DNA from: Azoarcus sp.
Lineage (GTDB): Bacteria > Pseudomonadota > Gammaproteobacteria > Burkholderiales > Rhodocyclaceae
NCBI GenBank assembly: GCA_031282905.1
Contig: JAITCV010000041.1
Coordinates: forward strand, 1-5,648
Direction: 5' to 3'
Length of the DNA stretch: 5,648 nt
Positions 1 through 5,648 of this stretch are shown in pieces. The position numbers and the translations under genes are program-made. Under the pieces are notes generated by a model, which did not search any database, had not been told where the DNA came from, and was given only the letters and a program-made list of their open reading frames with translations. Within the stretch, counting starts at the first letter, position 1, and each line of letters begins with the position of its first letter.

Positions 1-680
1 ACGCGAGCCGCCGGGCCTTTCATCCCCAGTTCCAGCCGATGCCCTTGCCCGGCCTCGGGCAAGGTTGGCAGACTGAAGAGCGTCGTGCCGGAAAATTCAG
101 TGTCGATTTCGCGCATCAGCGCAATGAGTTGACCTTCACGCGCCCCCCATACCGTGATCGCCTGTTCGACGTAATCCTCGGCATGATGCAGATGACGGTA
201 ATGGGTATCGAGCACCCATTCGACCATCGGCCACGCCATCGCGGGAAAGCCGGGCACGAAATGATGATCGTGGATGGAAAAACCGGGGATGCGGTTGTAA
301 GGGTTGGGAATGATGGCGCTACCGCGAGGATAGACGCCCATCTCCAGACGCGTGGGTGTCGTCTCATCGCCGAAATGGGCGCGAATTTCAGCTTCGGCCG
401 CGGGATGGAGGACGAGTTCCAGACCCAGCGCGGCCGCGGCGCTCTGCCGGGTATGATCGTCGGGCGTGGCGCCGATGCCGCCAAAGCTGAATACCACGTC
501 TCCAGTAGCAAAGGTCTGGCGCAGGGTTTCAGTCAGCAATGCGGGGTTGTCCCCAACATAACGGCCCCAGCAAAGCCGCAAGCCGCGGGCGGCGAGGATT
601 TCGATCAGACGGGCGAAATGCCGGTCGCGGTTGCGGCCAGACAGGATTTCGTCACCGATGATGAGGGCGGCAAAATTCAT
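1..680 (-). CDS. CinA-type MoCF-domain (molybdopterin-binding) protein, 3' end outside window
   Basis: Seen: translating the minus strand from the ATG at 680-678 gives 226 codons without a stop to the window edge. The protein begins MNFAALIIGDEILSG. The MoaB/MogA/CinA-fold signature GGIGATPDD is at residues 67-75, followed by IPNPYNRIPG (124-133) and PGFPAMAWPM (143-152). Known: these motifs mark the COG1058 (competence/damage-inducible protein A) group, which shares the molybdopterin-binding fold. Full CinA carries a second, C-terminal nicotinamide-nucleotide deamidase domain. Related short proteins have only the first domain and, as I recall, are about 250-270 residues long, so perhaps 25-45 residues are missing here. 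The start is supported by a 4-bp ATGA overlap with the upstream membrane gene, which implies translational coupling; a weak GGGA lies 7 bases before the ATG. Inferred: a soluble cytoplasmic protein that binds a pterin- or nucleotide-like ligand. The true substrate is unknown, and a role in competence is not supported by this domain alone. Confidence 0.88.
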   Translation of the reverse strand, partial: MNFAALIIGDEILSGRNRDRHFARLIEILAARGLRLCWGRYVGDNPALLTETLRQTFATGDVVFSFGGIGATPDDHTRQSAAAALGLELVLHPAAEAEIRAHFGDETTPTRLEMGVYPRGSAIIPNPYNRIPGFSIHDHHFVPGFPAMAWPMVEWVLDTHYRHLHHAEDYVEQAITVWGAREGQLIALMREIDTEFSGTTLFSLPTLPEAGQGHRLELGMKGPAAR

Positions 681-1462
681 GTGTGATTCCCGGATATTGG
701 AATTGCAGTAGAAATGTCGGTCGCTTCAGGTTCCGGGTCGAGAATGCTCACTCCACGCTCGCGGCGCAGTGCCCGGAGCATGAAATGGACGAAAACGAGA
801 CCTTCGAACGCTGGCGTCACGATGTTGAGCACGGGGACGCAGGCAAGCAAGGCCGCGCCACAACTCAGGAGCAGCAATGGCAAACGCAACGCGCGGCGCA
901 GGTGCGCAAGTTCGTCACGATCGGCATGGCGCATCAGTACGTCATAACCCATGATGCGCTGGTTGAGCCAGCCGGTCGCAAGTAGCAGCGCCATCAGCGC
1001 CATCCCGGGCAGCAGCCATAGCGGCAGGGACACGATCAGCACGAGCGCGAACAGCATGGATGCCACAAGCGTATTCCGGATGCTCCCGATCAGCGAACCA
1101 CCCTGGCGTTGTTCAAGGTCCGCGTAATCGCTCGCGGCGACCTGATCGAGCATCATCGGCAGCGCGACCACCACGACCAGCAGCATCGCGGTCACATGGA
1201 TCAGCAACAAAAAAACGAACGCTACCGTGATCTTGACCAAGAGAAGAAGCACGCCCGCCACGATGCTCTGCGCAGAACCGATCCATGCGCCCACCCCTTC
1301 GGTCCAACGCATGGCGGCATCGATGATCGCCTCCCACGACAACACCGCCACCACGGTCCACAACAGCGCGGCGGCCACGCCCGGCCAGATCAGATGACGA
1401 AAGACAGCCGGGCGCAACAGACTGCGTATCGAACAGCCAAGGGCGAGCAGGATATCGTGCAT
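677..1462 (-). CDS. EI24-family inner-membrane protein (CysZ-like fold)
   Basis: Seen: a 261-residue, strongly hydrophobic protein with membrane segments at about 25-43, 66-104 (probably two), 132-163 and 193-215. The loop motif GWLNQR (164-169) followed by GYDVLMRHA (172-180) is typical of the EI24/DUF540 family. The C-terminal tail (about 231-261) is polar. Known: the family includes CysZ sulfate transporters, but most betaproteobacterial members are uncharacterised, so I do not assign sulfate transport. Start choice: the ATG at 1462 has a GGTGAG Shine-Dalgarno (1475-1470) seven bases upstream. A GTG at 1474 in the same frame would add four residues (MSAR), but its only ribosome-binding candidate is a weak GAAG overlapping the ffh stop, so I prefer 1462. 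The gene lies 22 bp (10 bp with the GTG) after ffh and overlaps the next gene by ATGA, so it is probably co-transcribed with both. Function is unknown. Confidence 0.85.
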   Translation of the reverse strand: MHDILLALGCSIRSLLRPAVFRHLIWPGVAAALLWTVVAVLSWEAIIDAAMRWTEGVGAWIGSAQSIVAGVLLLLVKITVAFVFLLLIHVTAMLLVVVVALPMMLDQVAASDYADLEQRQGGSLIGSIRNTLVASMLFALVLIVSLPLWLLPGMALMALLLATGWLNQRIMGYDVLMRHADRDELAHLRRALRLPLLLLSCGAALLACVPVLNIVTPAFEGLVFVHFMLRALRRERGVSILDPEPEATDISTAIPISGNHT

Positions 1463-1484
1463 TCGCGCACTCACCGATCGCGCT

Positions 1485-2840
1485 TCAGCGCAGGCCGGGC
1501 ATCATACCCTTCATCGAGCGCATCATCTTGGCAATGCCCCCCTTGGCAAAATGCTTCATCACTTTTTGTGTCTGCTCGAATTGTTTGAGCAGGCGATTGA
1601 CTTCCTGCACGTTGACGCCGGCACCAGCGGCAATGCGGCGCTTGCGGCTGGCCTTGAGAATCTCGGGATGGACACGCTCCAGCGGGGTCATCGAGTCGAT
1701 GATGCCCTCGATGCGGCCGATCGCTTTTTCCTCGGCCCCGTTCTGCAACTGCCCGGCGGCCTGGGCGAACTGCGCGGGCAATTTGTCGAGCAAGGAAGAA
1801 AGCCCCCCCATCTTGCGCATCTGGGCGATCTGCTCCTTGAAATCGTTGAGATCGAAGCTTTTGCCCTTCTTGAGCTTGTTGGCCAGTTGGAGCGCCTTTT
1901 CCTCATCGACGCCACGGCGCGCATCCTCGACCAGTCCGAGGATGTCGCCCATGCCGAGGATGCGGCTCGCCATGCGGTCAGGATGAAAGGGTTCAAGGCC
2001 GGAGAGCTTTTCCCCAACACCGGCGAATTTCAACGGCTTGCCGGTGATCTGGCGTACCGAAAGCGCCGCGCCGCCACGCGAATCACCGTCGAGCTTGGTC
2101 AACACCACGCCGGTGAGCGGCAGCGCCTCATTGAAAGCGCGCGCGGTGTTGACCGCATCCTGGCCAAGCATGGCATCGACCACGAACAATGTTTCAACCG
2201 GATTGAGCGCCGCATGCAGCGCGCGGATTTCGTCCATCATCGCGACATCGATCGCCAGCCGCCCGGCGGTATCGACCAACAGCACTTCATGATGGTGCTT
2301 GCGGGCGAAATCGAGTGCGGCGAGCGCGATGTCGACCGGGCGTTGATCCGTAGATGAAGGGAAGAAATCCGCCCCCGCCTGGGCAGCCACGGTCTTCAAC
2401 TGTTCGATCGCCGCCGGCCGATAAACGTCGGCGGACACCACCAGCACTTTTTTCTTTTGTTCCTCGCGCAGCAGCCGGGCAAGCTTGCCCGTGGTGGTGG
2501 TCTTGCCCGCGCCTTGCAGACCGGCCATCAGCACCACCGCCGGGGGCTGGGCGGCGAGATCGAGTCCTTCGTGATTACCGCCCATCAGCGCGCGCAATTC
2601 GTCATGCACGACGCCGATCAGCGCCTGCCCTGGAGTGAGCGAGGCGATGACCTCCTGGCCAACGGCCTTGTCCTTGACCCCGGCGATGAACTCCTTCACC
2701 ACCGGCAGGGCGACATCGGCTTCCAACAACGCCATACGCACTTCGCGCAATGCATCTTGGATATTATCTTCGGTCAGGCGAGCCTGGCCGCGCAGGGTTT
2801 TGACGACTTTGGAAAGACGCGAAGTGAGATTGTCGAGCAT
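1485..2840 (-). CDS. ffh: Signal recognition particle protein Ffh (SRP54 GTPase)
   Basis: Ffh binds 4.5S RNA and hydrophobic signal sequences as they leave the ribosome, and docks with FtsY at the inner membrane by reciprocal GTP hydrolysis. Seen: 451 residues, the normal family length. The N domain (about 1-90) begins MLDNLTSRLS. The G domain has the P-loop GLQGAGKTT (107-115), the insertion-box motif DVYRPAA (138-144), DTAGR (190-194) and the guanine-specificity motif TKLDG (248-252). A linker GLEPFHPDRMASRI follows at about 281-294. The methionine-rich M domain has the 4.5S RNA-binding motif SRKRRIAAGAG (408-418) and ends in a Met/Lys-rich tail, MMRSMKGMMPGLR. All key residues are present, so the protein should be functional. 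The ATG at 2840 is the family start, but no clear Shine-Dalgarno precedes it (GATCGCTCCC). It is the first gene of the leftward operon and diverges from the YpjD-like gene. In E. coli ypjD also neighbours ffh, so this pairing looks ancient. Confidence 0.98.
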   Translation of the reverse strand: MLDNLTSRLSKVVKTLRGQARLTEDNIQDALREVRMALLEADVALPVVKEFIAGVKDKAVGQEVIASLTPGQALIGVVHDELRALMGGNHEGLDLAAQPPAVVLMAGLQGAGKTTTTGKLARLLREEQKKKVLVVSADVYRPAAIEQLKTVAAQAGADFFPSSTDQRPVDIALAALDFARKHHHEVLLVDTAGRLAIDVAMMDEIRALHAALNPVETLFVVDAMLGQDAVNTARAFNEALPLTGVVLTKLDGDSRGGAALSVRQITGKPLKFAGVGEKLSGLEPFHPDRMASRILGMGDILGLVEDARRGVDEEKALQLANKLKKGKSFDLNDFKEQIAQMRKMGGLSSLLDKLPAQFAQAAGQLQNGAEEKAIGRIEGIIDSMTPLERVHPEILKASRKRRIAAGAGVNVQEVNRLLKQFEQTQKVMKHFAKGGIAKMMRSMKGMMPGLR

Positions 2841-2896
2841 GGGAGCGATCAGATCGGGTGGTTGGCTGTATGAACGGATGACGAAAGGACTTGGGG

Positions 2897-2902
2897 TAGA
2901 AT
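2897..2902 (+). promoter_or_regulatory. Candidate -10 box of the ypjD-like gene
   Basis: TAGAAT matches the sigma-70 -10 consensus at five of six bases. It lies in the 71-bp gap between the divergent starts of ffh and the ypjD-like gene. I see no good -35 hexamer at 16-18 bp. Transcription from this box would begin around 2909-2910, two or three bases before the ATG at 2912. The only support is this box plus the lack of a Shine-Dalgarno in front of the gene. Confidence 0.4.
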
Positions 2903-2911
2903 TCGCCGCCT

Positions 2912-3733
2912 ATGTGGCCGATTCTACTTCATCTCCTCCCCGCGTCGCTGTATGCCGCCCTGGGGCTGTATTGCTGGCGCATCCGCCTTGTCATTCCGGC
3001 AGCCACCGTTCCAGCCGCCCTGCCCCATGGCGTGCGCTTATCGTTGAGCGTCGCGCTCATCACCCATGGCCTGGCGCTGCACGTGGCGATCTTCCCGAGC
3101 GCCGGGATGCGCTTCGGTTTCAGCCTGGCGCTCTCGCTGATGGTCTGGCTGGCGATCTGCTTTTGCTGGGTGGAAACCCTCTACACGCGGCTCGACGGCT
3201 TGCTGGCCATCGCGCTTCCCGCTGGGGTGTTGACCAGCATCTTGCCGGTGTTTTTCCCCGCCACCCACGACCTGCTTTACGCAAACAACCCCATTTTCCG
3301 CGTTCATCTCGTCATCGCGATGCTGGCTTACAGTCTGTTTACGCTCGCGATGCTCCATGCCATGCTGATGGCAATCGCCGCCCGTCAGCTTCATCACGCC
3401 CGCCTGTCGAACGTTTTCTCCAGCCTGCCGCCGTTGCTTACCATGGAAGCGCTGCTTTTTCGCCTGATTGGCATCGCTTTCGTGCTGCTCACCCTCACGC
3501 TCGTCACCGGCGTCATGTTTTCCGAAAATCTGTTCGGAAAACTTTTCCGCTTCGACCATAAATCGATATTCACGGTCATATCATGGCTGCTTTTCGGCGT
3601 ATTGCTCATTGGCCGTCATGTGCGCGGCTGGCGGGGACGCATCGCCTTGCGCTGGACGCTCGCGGGTTTCATCGCCCTGATGCTGGCCTATGTCGGTAGC
3701 CGTTTCGTCATCGAAGTGCTGCTCCAACGTTAG
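2912..3733 (+). CDS. ypjD: YpjD/CcsA-like inner-membrane protein (cytochrome c assembly family)
   Basis: Seen: 273 residues, almost entirely hydrophobic, with about eight predicted membrane segments. Histidines that could bind heme or line the membrane core are H52, H132 and H216. The C-terminal block ENLFGKLFRFDHKS (205-218), GRHVRGWRGR (234-243) and YVGSRFV (260-266) is typical of the CcsA/HemX/YpjD family. Known: full CcsA/CcmC/CcmF proteins carry a tryptophan-rich WWD heme-handling motif. I do not see one here, so this is the YpjD/HemX-like branch, not a cytochrome c heme lyase. E. coli YpjD (CorE) has been linked to cobalt/magnesium resistance; its molecular role is unsettled. Start: an in-frame TAG at 2897-2899 leaves only ATG 2912 as a possible upstream start, and no Shine-Dalgarno precedes it. 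The gene diverges from ffh as in E. coli and precedes pilB by 123 bp. I see no functional link to pili. Confidence 0.9.
   Translation: MWPILLHLLPASLYAALGLYCWRIRLVIPAATVPAALPHGVRLSLSVALITHGLALHVAIFPSAGMRFGFSLALSLMVWLAICFCWVETLYTRLDGLLAIALPAGVLTSILPVFFPATHDLLYANNPIFRVHLVIAMLAYSLFTLAMLHAMLMAIAARQLHHARLSNVFSSLPPLLTMEALLFRLIGIAFVLLTLTLVTGVMFSENLFGKLFRFDHKSIFTVISWLLFGVLLIGRHVRGWRGRIALRWTLAGFIALMLAYVGSRFVIEVLLQR
3517..3542. repeat. Perfect 10-bp inverted repeat inside ypjD
   Basis: GTTTTCCGAA (3517-3526) is followed by a six-base loop and its exact reverse complement TTCGGAAAAC (3533-3542). The repeat lies within codons for the conserved stretch VMFSENLFGKLF, so it may simply reflect codon choice. 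It is not followed by a T-run and is not at a gene end, so it is not a terminator. Confidence 0.6.
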
Positions 3734-3774
3734 CAAGAATGCCAAAAACTCATTCTCTATTCACTGTCAGGCTT

Positions 3775-3780
3775 TACAAT
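3775..3780 (+). promoter_or_regulatory. Possible sigma-70 -10 box upstream of pilB
   Basis: TACAAT matches the -10 consensus at five of six bases. The best -35 candidate, TTCTCT at 3753-3758 with a 16-bp spacer, matches only three of six. It could give basal transcription of pilB beside the sigma-54-like element that begins two bases later. Weak on its own. Confidence 0.3.
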
Positions 3781-3781
3781 G

Positions 3782-3797
3782 CGGCACTTCACGTGCA
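3782..3797 (+). promoter_or_regulatory. Candidate sigma-54 (-24/-12) promoter of pilB
   Basis: CGGCACTTCACGTGCA carries the invariant GG (3783-3784) and GC (3795-3796) exactly ten bases apart. It keeps the full GGCAC of the -24 element and TGCA of the -12 element, and matches about ten of the thirteen informative positions of TGGCACG-N4-TTGCW. Transcription would start near 3808, leaving a leader of about 49 bases before the pilB ATG. Known: pilin genes of type IV pili are often sigma-54 dependent through PilS/PilR. Inferred: pilB may be under similar control here. No clear enhancer sites were recognised, though the 3734-3781 stretch contains one TGTC at 3765-3768. Confidence 0.5.
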
Positions 3798-3818
3798 ACA
3801 TCAACAATTATTAATTAA

Positions 3819-3831
3819 CAGGCATCGCCTG
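3819..3831 (+). other. Small hairpin in the pilB leader
   Basis: CAGGC-ATC-GCCTG forms a five-base-pair perfect stem with a three-base loop. It would lie in the transcribed leader, about 25 bases before the pilB start codon and clear of its Shine-Dalgarno. There is no T-run behind it, so it is not a terminator. The stem is short and may be chance. Confidence 0.3.
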
Positions 3832-3856
3832 AACAGCGTTGCTTCATGAGTGGGAC

Positions 3857-5563
3857 ATGGCAGCAAATCCACAGACCGCATTGAGCGGACTCGCTCGGGC
3901 CCTCATCCAGAAGGGCCGTTTATCCGAAGCGGACGCCATCGCTTGTACACCGAGCGATGGCGCGACCAACGGCCTTCTGCTCGAAGGCATCCAACGTGGA
4001 ATACTCACGGCGCGGGGCATTGCCCAGTTCGTCTCCGAGACCTTCGGCTATCCCCAGATCGACATCTCTGCCGTCAATCTGGATTTCCTGCCCAAGAACA
4101 CGGTCGACATCAACCTGATGCGCAAGCACCAAGTGGTGCCGCTTGCCCAGCACACCGGGCCTGCCCGCCTGACCCTGGCTGTCGCCGACCCGTCGAACAT
4201 GCGAGTGTTCGATGAGATTCGTTTCCAGACCGGGGTACAGCTTGAACTGGTCATTGCCGAGGTCGACAAGCTCATCAGGTTGGTAGACCAGATCGGCACC
4301 TCCTCTTCCCAGGCGCTGGACAACCTGTCTGTCGATGACGAACTGGGCGCGGTCAATGTTTCCACCGACAGTGCCGAGGAAGAAAGCTCCGACGTCGAAG
4401 ATGCGCCCATCGTCAAGTTCATCCAGAAAGTACTCATCGACGCGATCAACGAAGGCGCCTCCGACATCCACTTCGAGCCCTACGAGAAGTTTTACCGCAT
4501 CCGGGTGCGCACCGACGGCACCTTGCGCGAGATCGCCCAGCCGCCGCTGCTGCTGAAAGAAAAAATCGCCGCGCGGATCAAGGTCATCTCGCGGCTCGAT
4601 ATTTCCGAGAAGCGGGTACCACAGGATGGACGGATGAAACTCGTCCTCTCCAAGAGCAAGGCGATCGACTTCCGGGTGTCCACGTTGCCGACACTGCACG
4701 GCGAAAAAATCGTGATGCGGATCCTCGATGCGAGTTCCGCCATGCTCGGCGTCGACGCGCTCGGTTACGAACCCGAGCAAAAGAAAGTACTGCTCGAGGC
4801 CATCGAGCGCCCCTATGGCATGATCCTCGTCACCGGCCCGACCGGTTCCGGGAAAACGGTGTCGCTCTACACCTGTCTCAACCTCCTCAACAAACCCGGG
4901 ATCAACATCTCGACCGCCGAGGACCCGGCGGAAATCAACCTGCCCGGCATTAACCAGGTCAACGTCAACGAAAAAGCGGGGCTGACTTTCTCCACCGCCC
5001 TGCGTTCCTTCCTGCGCCAGGATCCGGACATCATCATGGTTGGTGAAATCCGCGACCTGGAGACCGCCGAAATTTCGGTCAAGGCCGCGCAGACAGGTCA
5101 CCTCGTGCTATCGACGCTCCACACCAACGATGCCCCCACGACCCTTGAACGCTTGAAGAACATGGGGGTCGCGCCGTTCAACATCGCCTCGGCGGTCATC
5201 CTGATCACCGCCCAGCGCCTCGCGCGCCGATTGTGTTCATGCAAGAAACCCGTTGATATTCCTCTCGAAATCCTGCTCCAGTCGGGTTTCCGCGAGGAAG
5301 ATCTCGATGGCAGTTGGCAACCTTACGGGCCGGTTGGCTGTGACCGCTGCAAACACAGCGGCTACAAGGGTCGGGTCGGCATCTACCAAGTCATGCCGGT
5401 CAGCGAAGAGATTGCCCATATCATCATGACCGGTGGTAACTCGATGGACATTGCCGCCCAGGCCGAAGCGGAAGGAGTCAACGATTTGCGCCGCTCCGGC
5501 CTGATCAAGGTCCGCAATGGCCATACTTCACTCGAAGAAGTACTGGCCGTTACCAATGAATAA
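3857..5563 (+). CDS. pilB: Type IV pilus assembly (extension) ATPase PilB
   Basis: PilB is the cytoplasmic hexameric ATPase that drives pilin polymerisation with the PilC platform. Seen: 568 residues, normal for PilB. The N-terminal domain (about 5-140) is of the T2SSE-N/MshEN type. An acidic linker (about 157-183) leads to the N2 domain, which starts at PIVKFIQKVL and contains GASDIHFEPYE (200-210). The ATPase core has Walker A GPTGSGKT (327-334), Asp box STAEDPAE (352-359), Walker B DPDIIMVGEIRD (389-400) and His box TGHLVLSTLHTND (413-425). Four zinc-site cysteines are C460, C462, C495 and C498. The SRLDISEKRVPQDGR block (245-259) is typical of the GspE/PilB group. Start: ATG 3857, giving MAANPQTALSGLARAL as in relatives, with a GAG six bases upstream. 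A TTG at 3839 would add six residues and is less likely. pilC follows after 25 bp. GspE and MshE are close relatives, but the N-terminus and a following pilC fit PilB. Confidence 0.97.
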   Translation: MAANPQTALSGLARALIQKGRLSEADAIACTPSDGATNGLLLEGIQRGILTARGIAQFVSETFGYPQIDISAVNLDFLPKNTVDINLMRKHQVVPLAQHTGPARLTLAVADPSNMRVFDEIRFQTGVQLELVIAEVDKLIRLVDQIGTSSSQALDNLSVDDELGAVNVSTDSAEEESSDVEDAPIVKFIQKVLIDAINEGASDIHFEPYEKFYRIRVRTDGTLREIAQPPLLLKEKIAARIKVISRLDISEKRVPQDGRMKLVLSKSKAIDFRVSTLPTLHGEKIVMRILDASSAMLGVDALGYEPEQKKVLLEAIERPYGMILVTGPTGSGKTVSLYTCLNLLNKPGINISTAEDPAEINLPGINQVNVNEKAGLTFSTALRSFLRQDPDIIMVGEIRDLETAEISVKAAQTGHLVLSTLHTNDAPTTLERLKNMGVAPFNIASAVILITAQRLARRLCSCKKPVDIPLEILLQSGFREEDLDGSWQPYGPVGCDRCKHSGYKGRVGIYQVMPVSEEIAHIIMTGGNSMDIAAQAEAEGVNDLRRSGLIKVRNGHTSLEEVLAVTNE

Positions 5564-5588
5564 CCCATTCTGAAATCAGGAATCAATC

Positions 5589-5648
5589 ATGGCGACCGCA
5601 ACCGCGACTGCAAGCGCATCCAGATCCAAATCCAAATCTTCGTCTTCG
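5589..5648 (+). CDS. pilC: Probable PilC (type IV pilus platform protein), N-terminal 20 codons only
   Basis: Seen: ATG at 5589 preceded by an AGGA Shine-Dalgarno (5578-5581) with seven-base spacing, and an open frame to the window edge. The residues are an Ala/Thr run, then Ser/Arg/Lys, then Ser only (MATATATASASRSKSK followed by four Ser). Known: pilC normally follows pilB and encodes the polytopic GspF-family inner-membrane platform. Many betaproteobacterial PilC proteins start with a short variable MAT.. segment before the conserved GspF domain. The identity is inferred from position and this start, since no conserved PilC domain lies within the window. The Ser/Lys-rich stretch is probably a flexible cytoplasmic tail. 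Confidence 0.7.
   Translation, partial: MATATATASASRSKSKSSSS
5618..5648 (+). repeat. Short in-frame hexanucleotide repeats at the start of pilC
   Basis: Three copies of ATCCAR (5618-5635) are followed by two copies of TCTTCG (5637-5648) reaching the window end. Being six-base units, copy-number change would add or remove two residues without a frameshift. The array may continue beyond the edge. Confidence 0.45.

Noticed and set aside
116..511. 131-codon minus-strand frame inside the CinA-type gene
   Set aside because: It is a different frame from the one carrying GGIGATPDD and the MNFAALIIGDE start; a shadow.
39..686. 215-codon open frame on the plus strand at the left edge
   Set aside because: The minus strand here encodes a protein with clear CinA/MoCF motifs and an ATGA junction with its neighbour; the plus-strand frame has no recognisable feature.
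1551..2357. 268-codon open frame on the plus strand opposite ffh
   Set aside because: Ffh on the other strand has every expected motif at normal length; the opposing frame shows no domain and is explained by GC-rich codon bias.
2841..2911. Promoter or 4.5S RNA-like structure in front of ffh
   Set aside because: On the minus strand I found only a poor CATACA-like -10 without a -35, and no GGAA-tetraloop SRP RNA hairpin; not strong enough to list.
2635..3561. 308-codon plus-strand frame spanning the ffh start and much of ypjD
   Set aside because: It crosses two well-supported genes and the intergenic region, and its Arg/Pro/Ser-rich translation is typical of an out-of-frame reading.
3799..3820. 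AT-rich stretch with TTAATTAA as an IHF site for pilB
   Set aside because: The match to the IHF consensus fails in the second half, and the stretch lies at or after the predicted sigma-54 transcript start, where an IHF bend would not be expected.
3920..5101. 393-codon open frame on the minus strand opposite pilB
   Set aside because: It is the codon-position shadow of a GC-rich gene with unmistakable PilB motifs on the plus strand; its translation shows no recognisable domain and only charged, low-information sequence.
1..5648. Defence system, mobile element, CRISPR or tRNA gene
   Set aside because: No transposase, integrase, direct-repeat array or tRNA-like fold was seen; all substantial sequence is explained by six housekeeping or pilus genes.

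Overview
The window is ordinary, densely coded chromosome from a GC-rich Gram-negative bacterium, most likely a betaproteobacterium. That assignment rests on the gene content and order: ffh diverges from a CcsA/YpjD-like membrane gene, which is followed by the type IV pilus genes pilB and pilC, and an EI24-family gene and a CinA-type molybdopterin-binding protein lie downstream of ffh. Species cannot be decided from the sequence. I see no mobile element, CRISPR array, rRNA or tRNA, and no gene looks frameshifted or broken.

Left half, minus strand (read right to left): ffh (signal recognition particle GTPase, 2840 to 1485), an EI24-family inner-membrane protein (about 1462 to 677), and a stand-alone MoCF/CinA-type domain protein (680 to beyond position 1). 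The three genes are packed as one likely operon. ffh and the EI24 gene are separated by 10 or 22 bp depending on the start codon, and the EI24 stop overlaps the next start in an ATGA. The CinA-type gene is open at the window edge, so it has no stop here; it was found by translating back from its start codon.

Right half, plus strand: a short 71-bp divergent intergenic region leads into the YpjD/CcsA-like gene (2912-3733). Its start codon is fixed by an in-frame stop five codons upstream and lies just behind a TAGAAT box, so its mRNA may be leaderless. A 123-bp regulatory gap follows, with a good sigma-54-type -24/-12 element, a possible sigma-70 -10 box and a small leader hairpin. Then come pilB (3857-5563), the pilus extension ATPase, and after 25 bp the first 20 codons of what should be pilC, the inner-membrane platform protein.

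Functionally, the left operon starts with co-translational membrane targeting (Ffh) and carries two poorly characterised passengers. The right side is the start of a type IV pilus assembly cluster. I did not find a convincing undescribed system. The points most worth checking are the sigma-54-like promoter in front of pilB, the likely leaderless ypjD transcript, the low-complexity Ser/Lys-rich PilC N-terminus and a perfect 10-bp inverted repeat inside ypjD.
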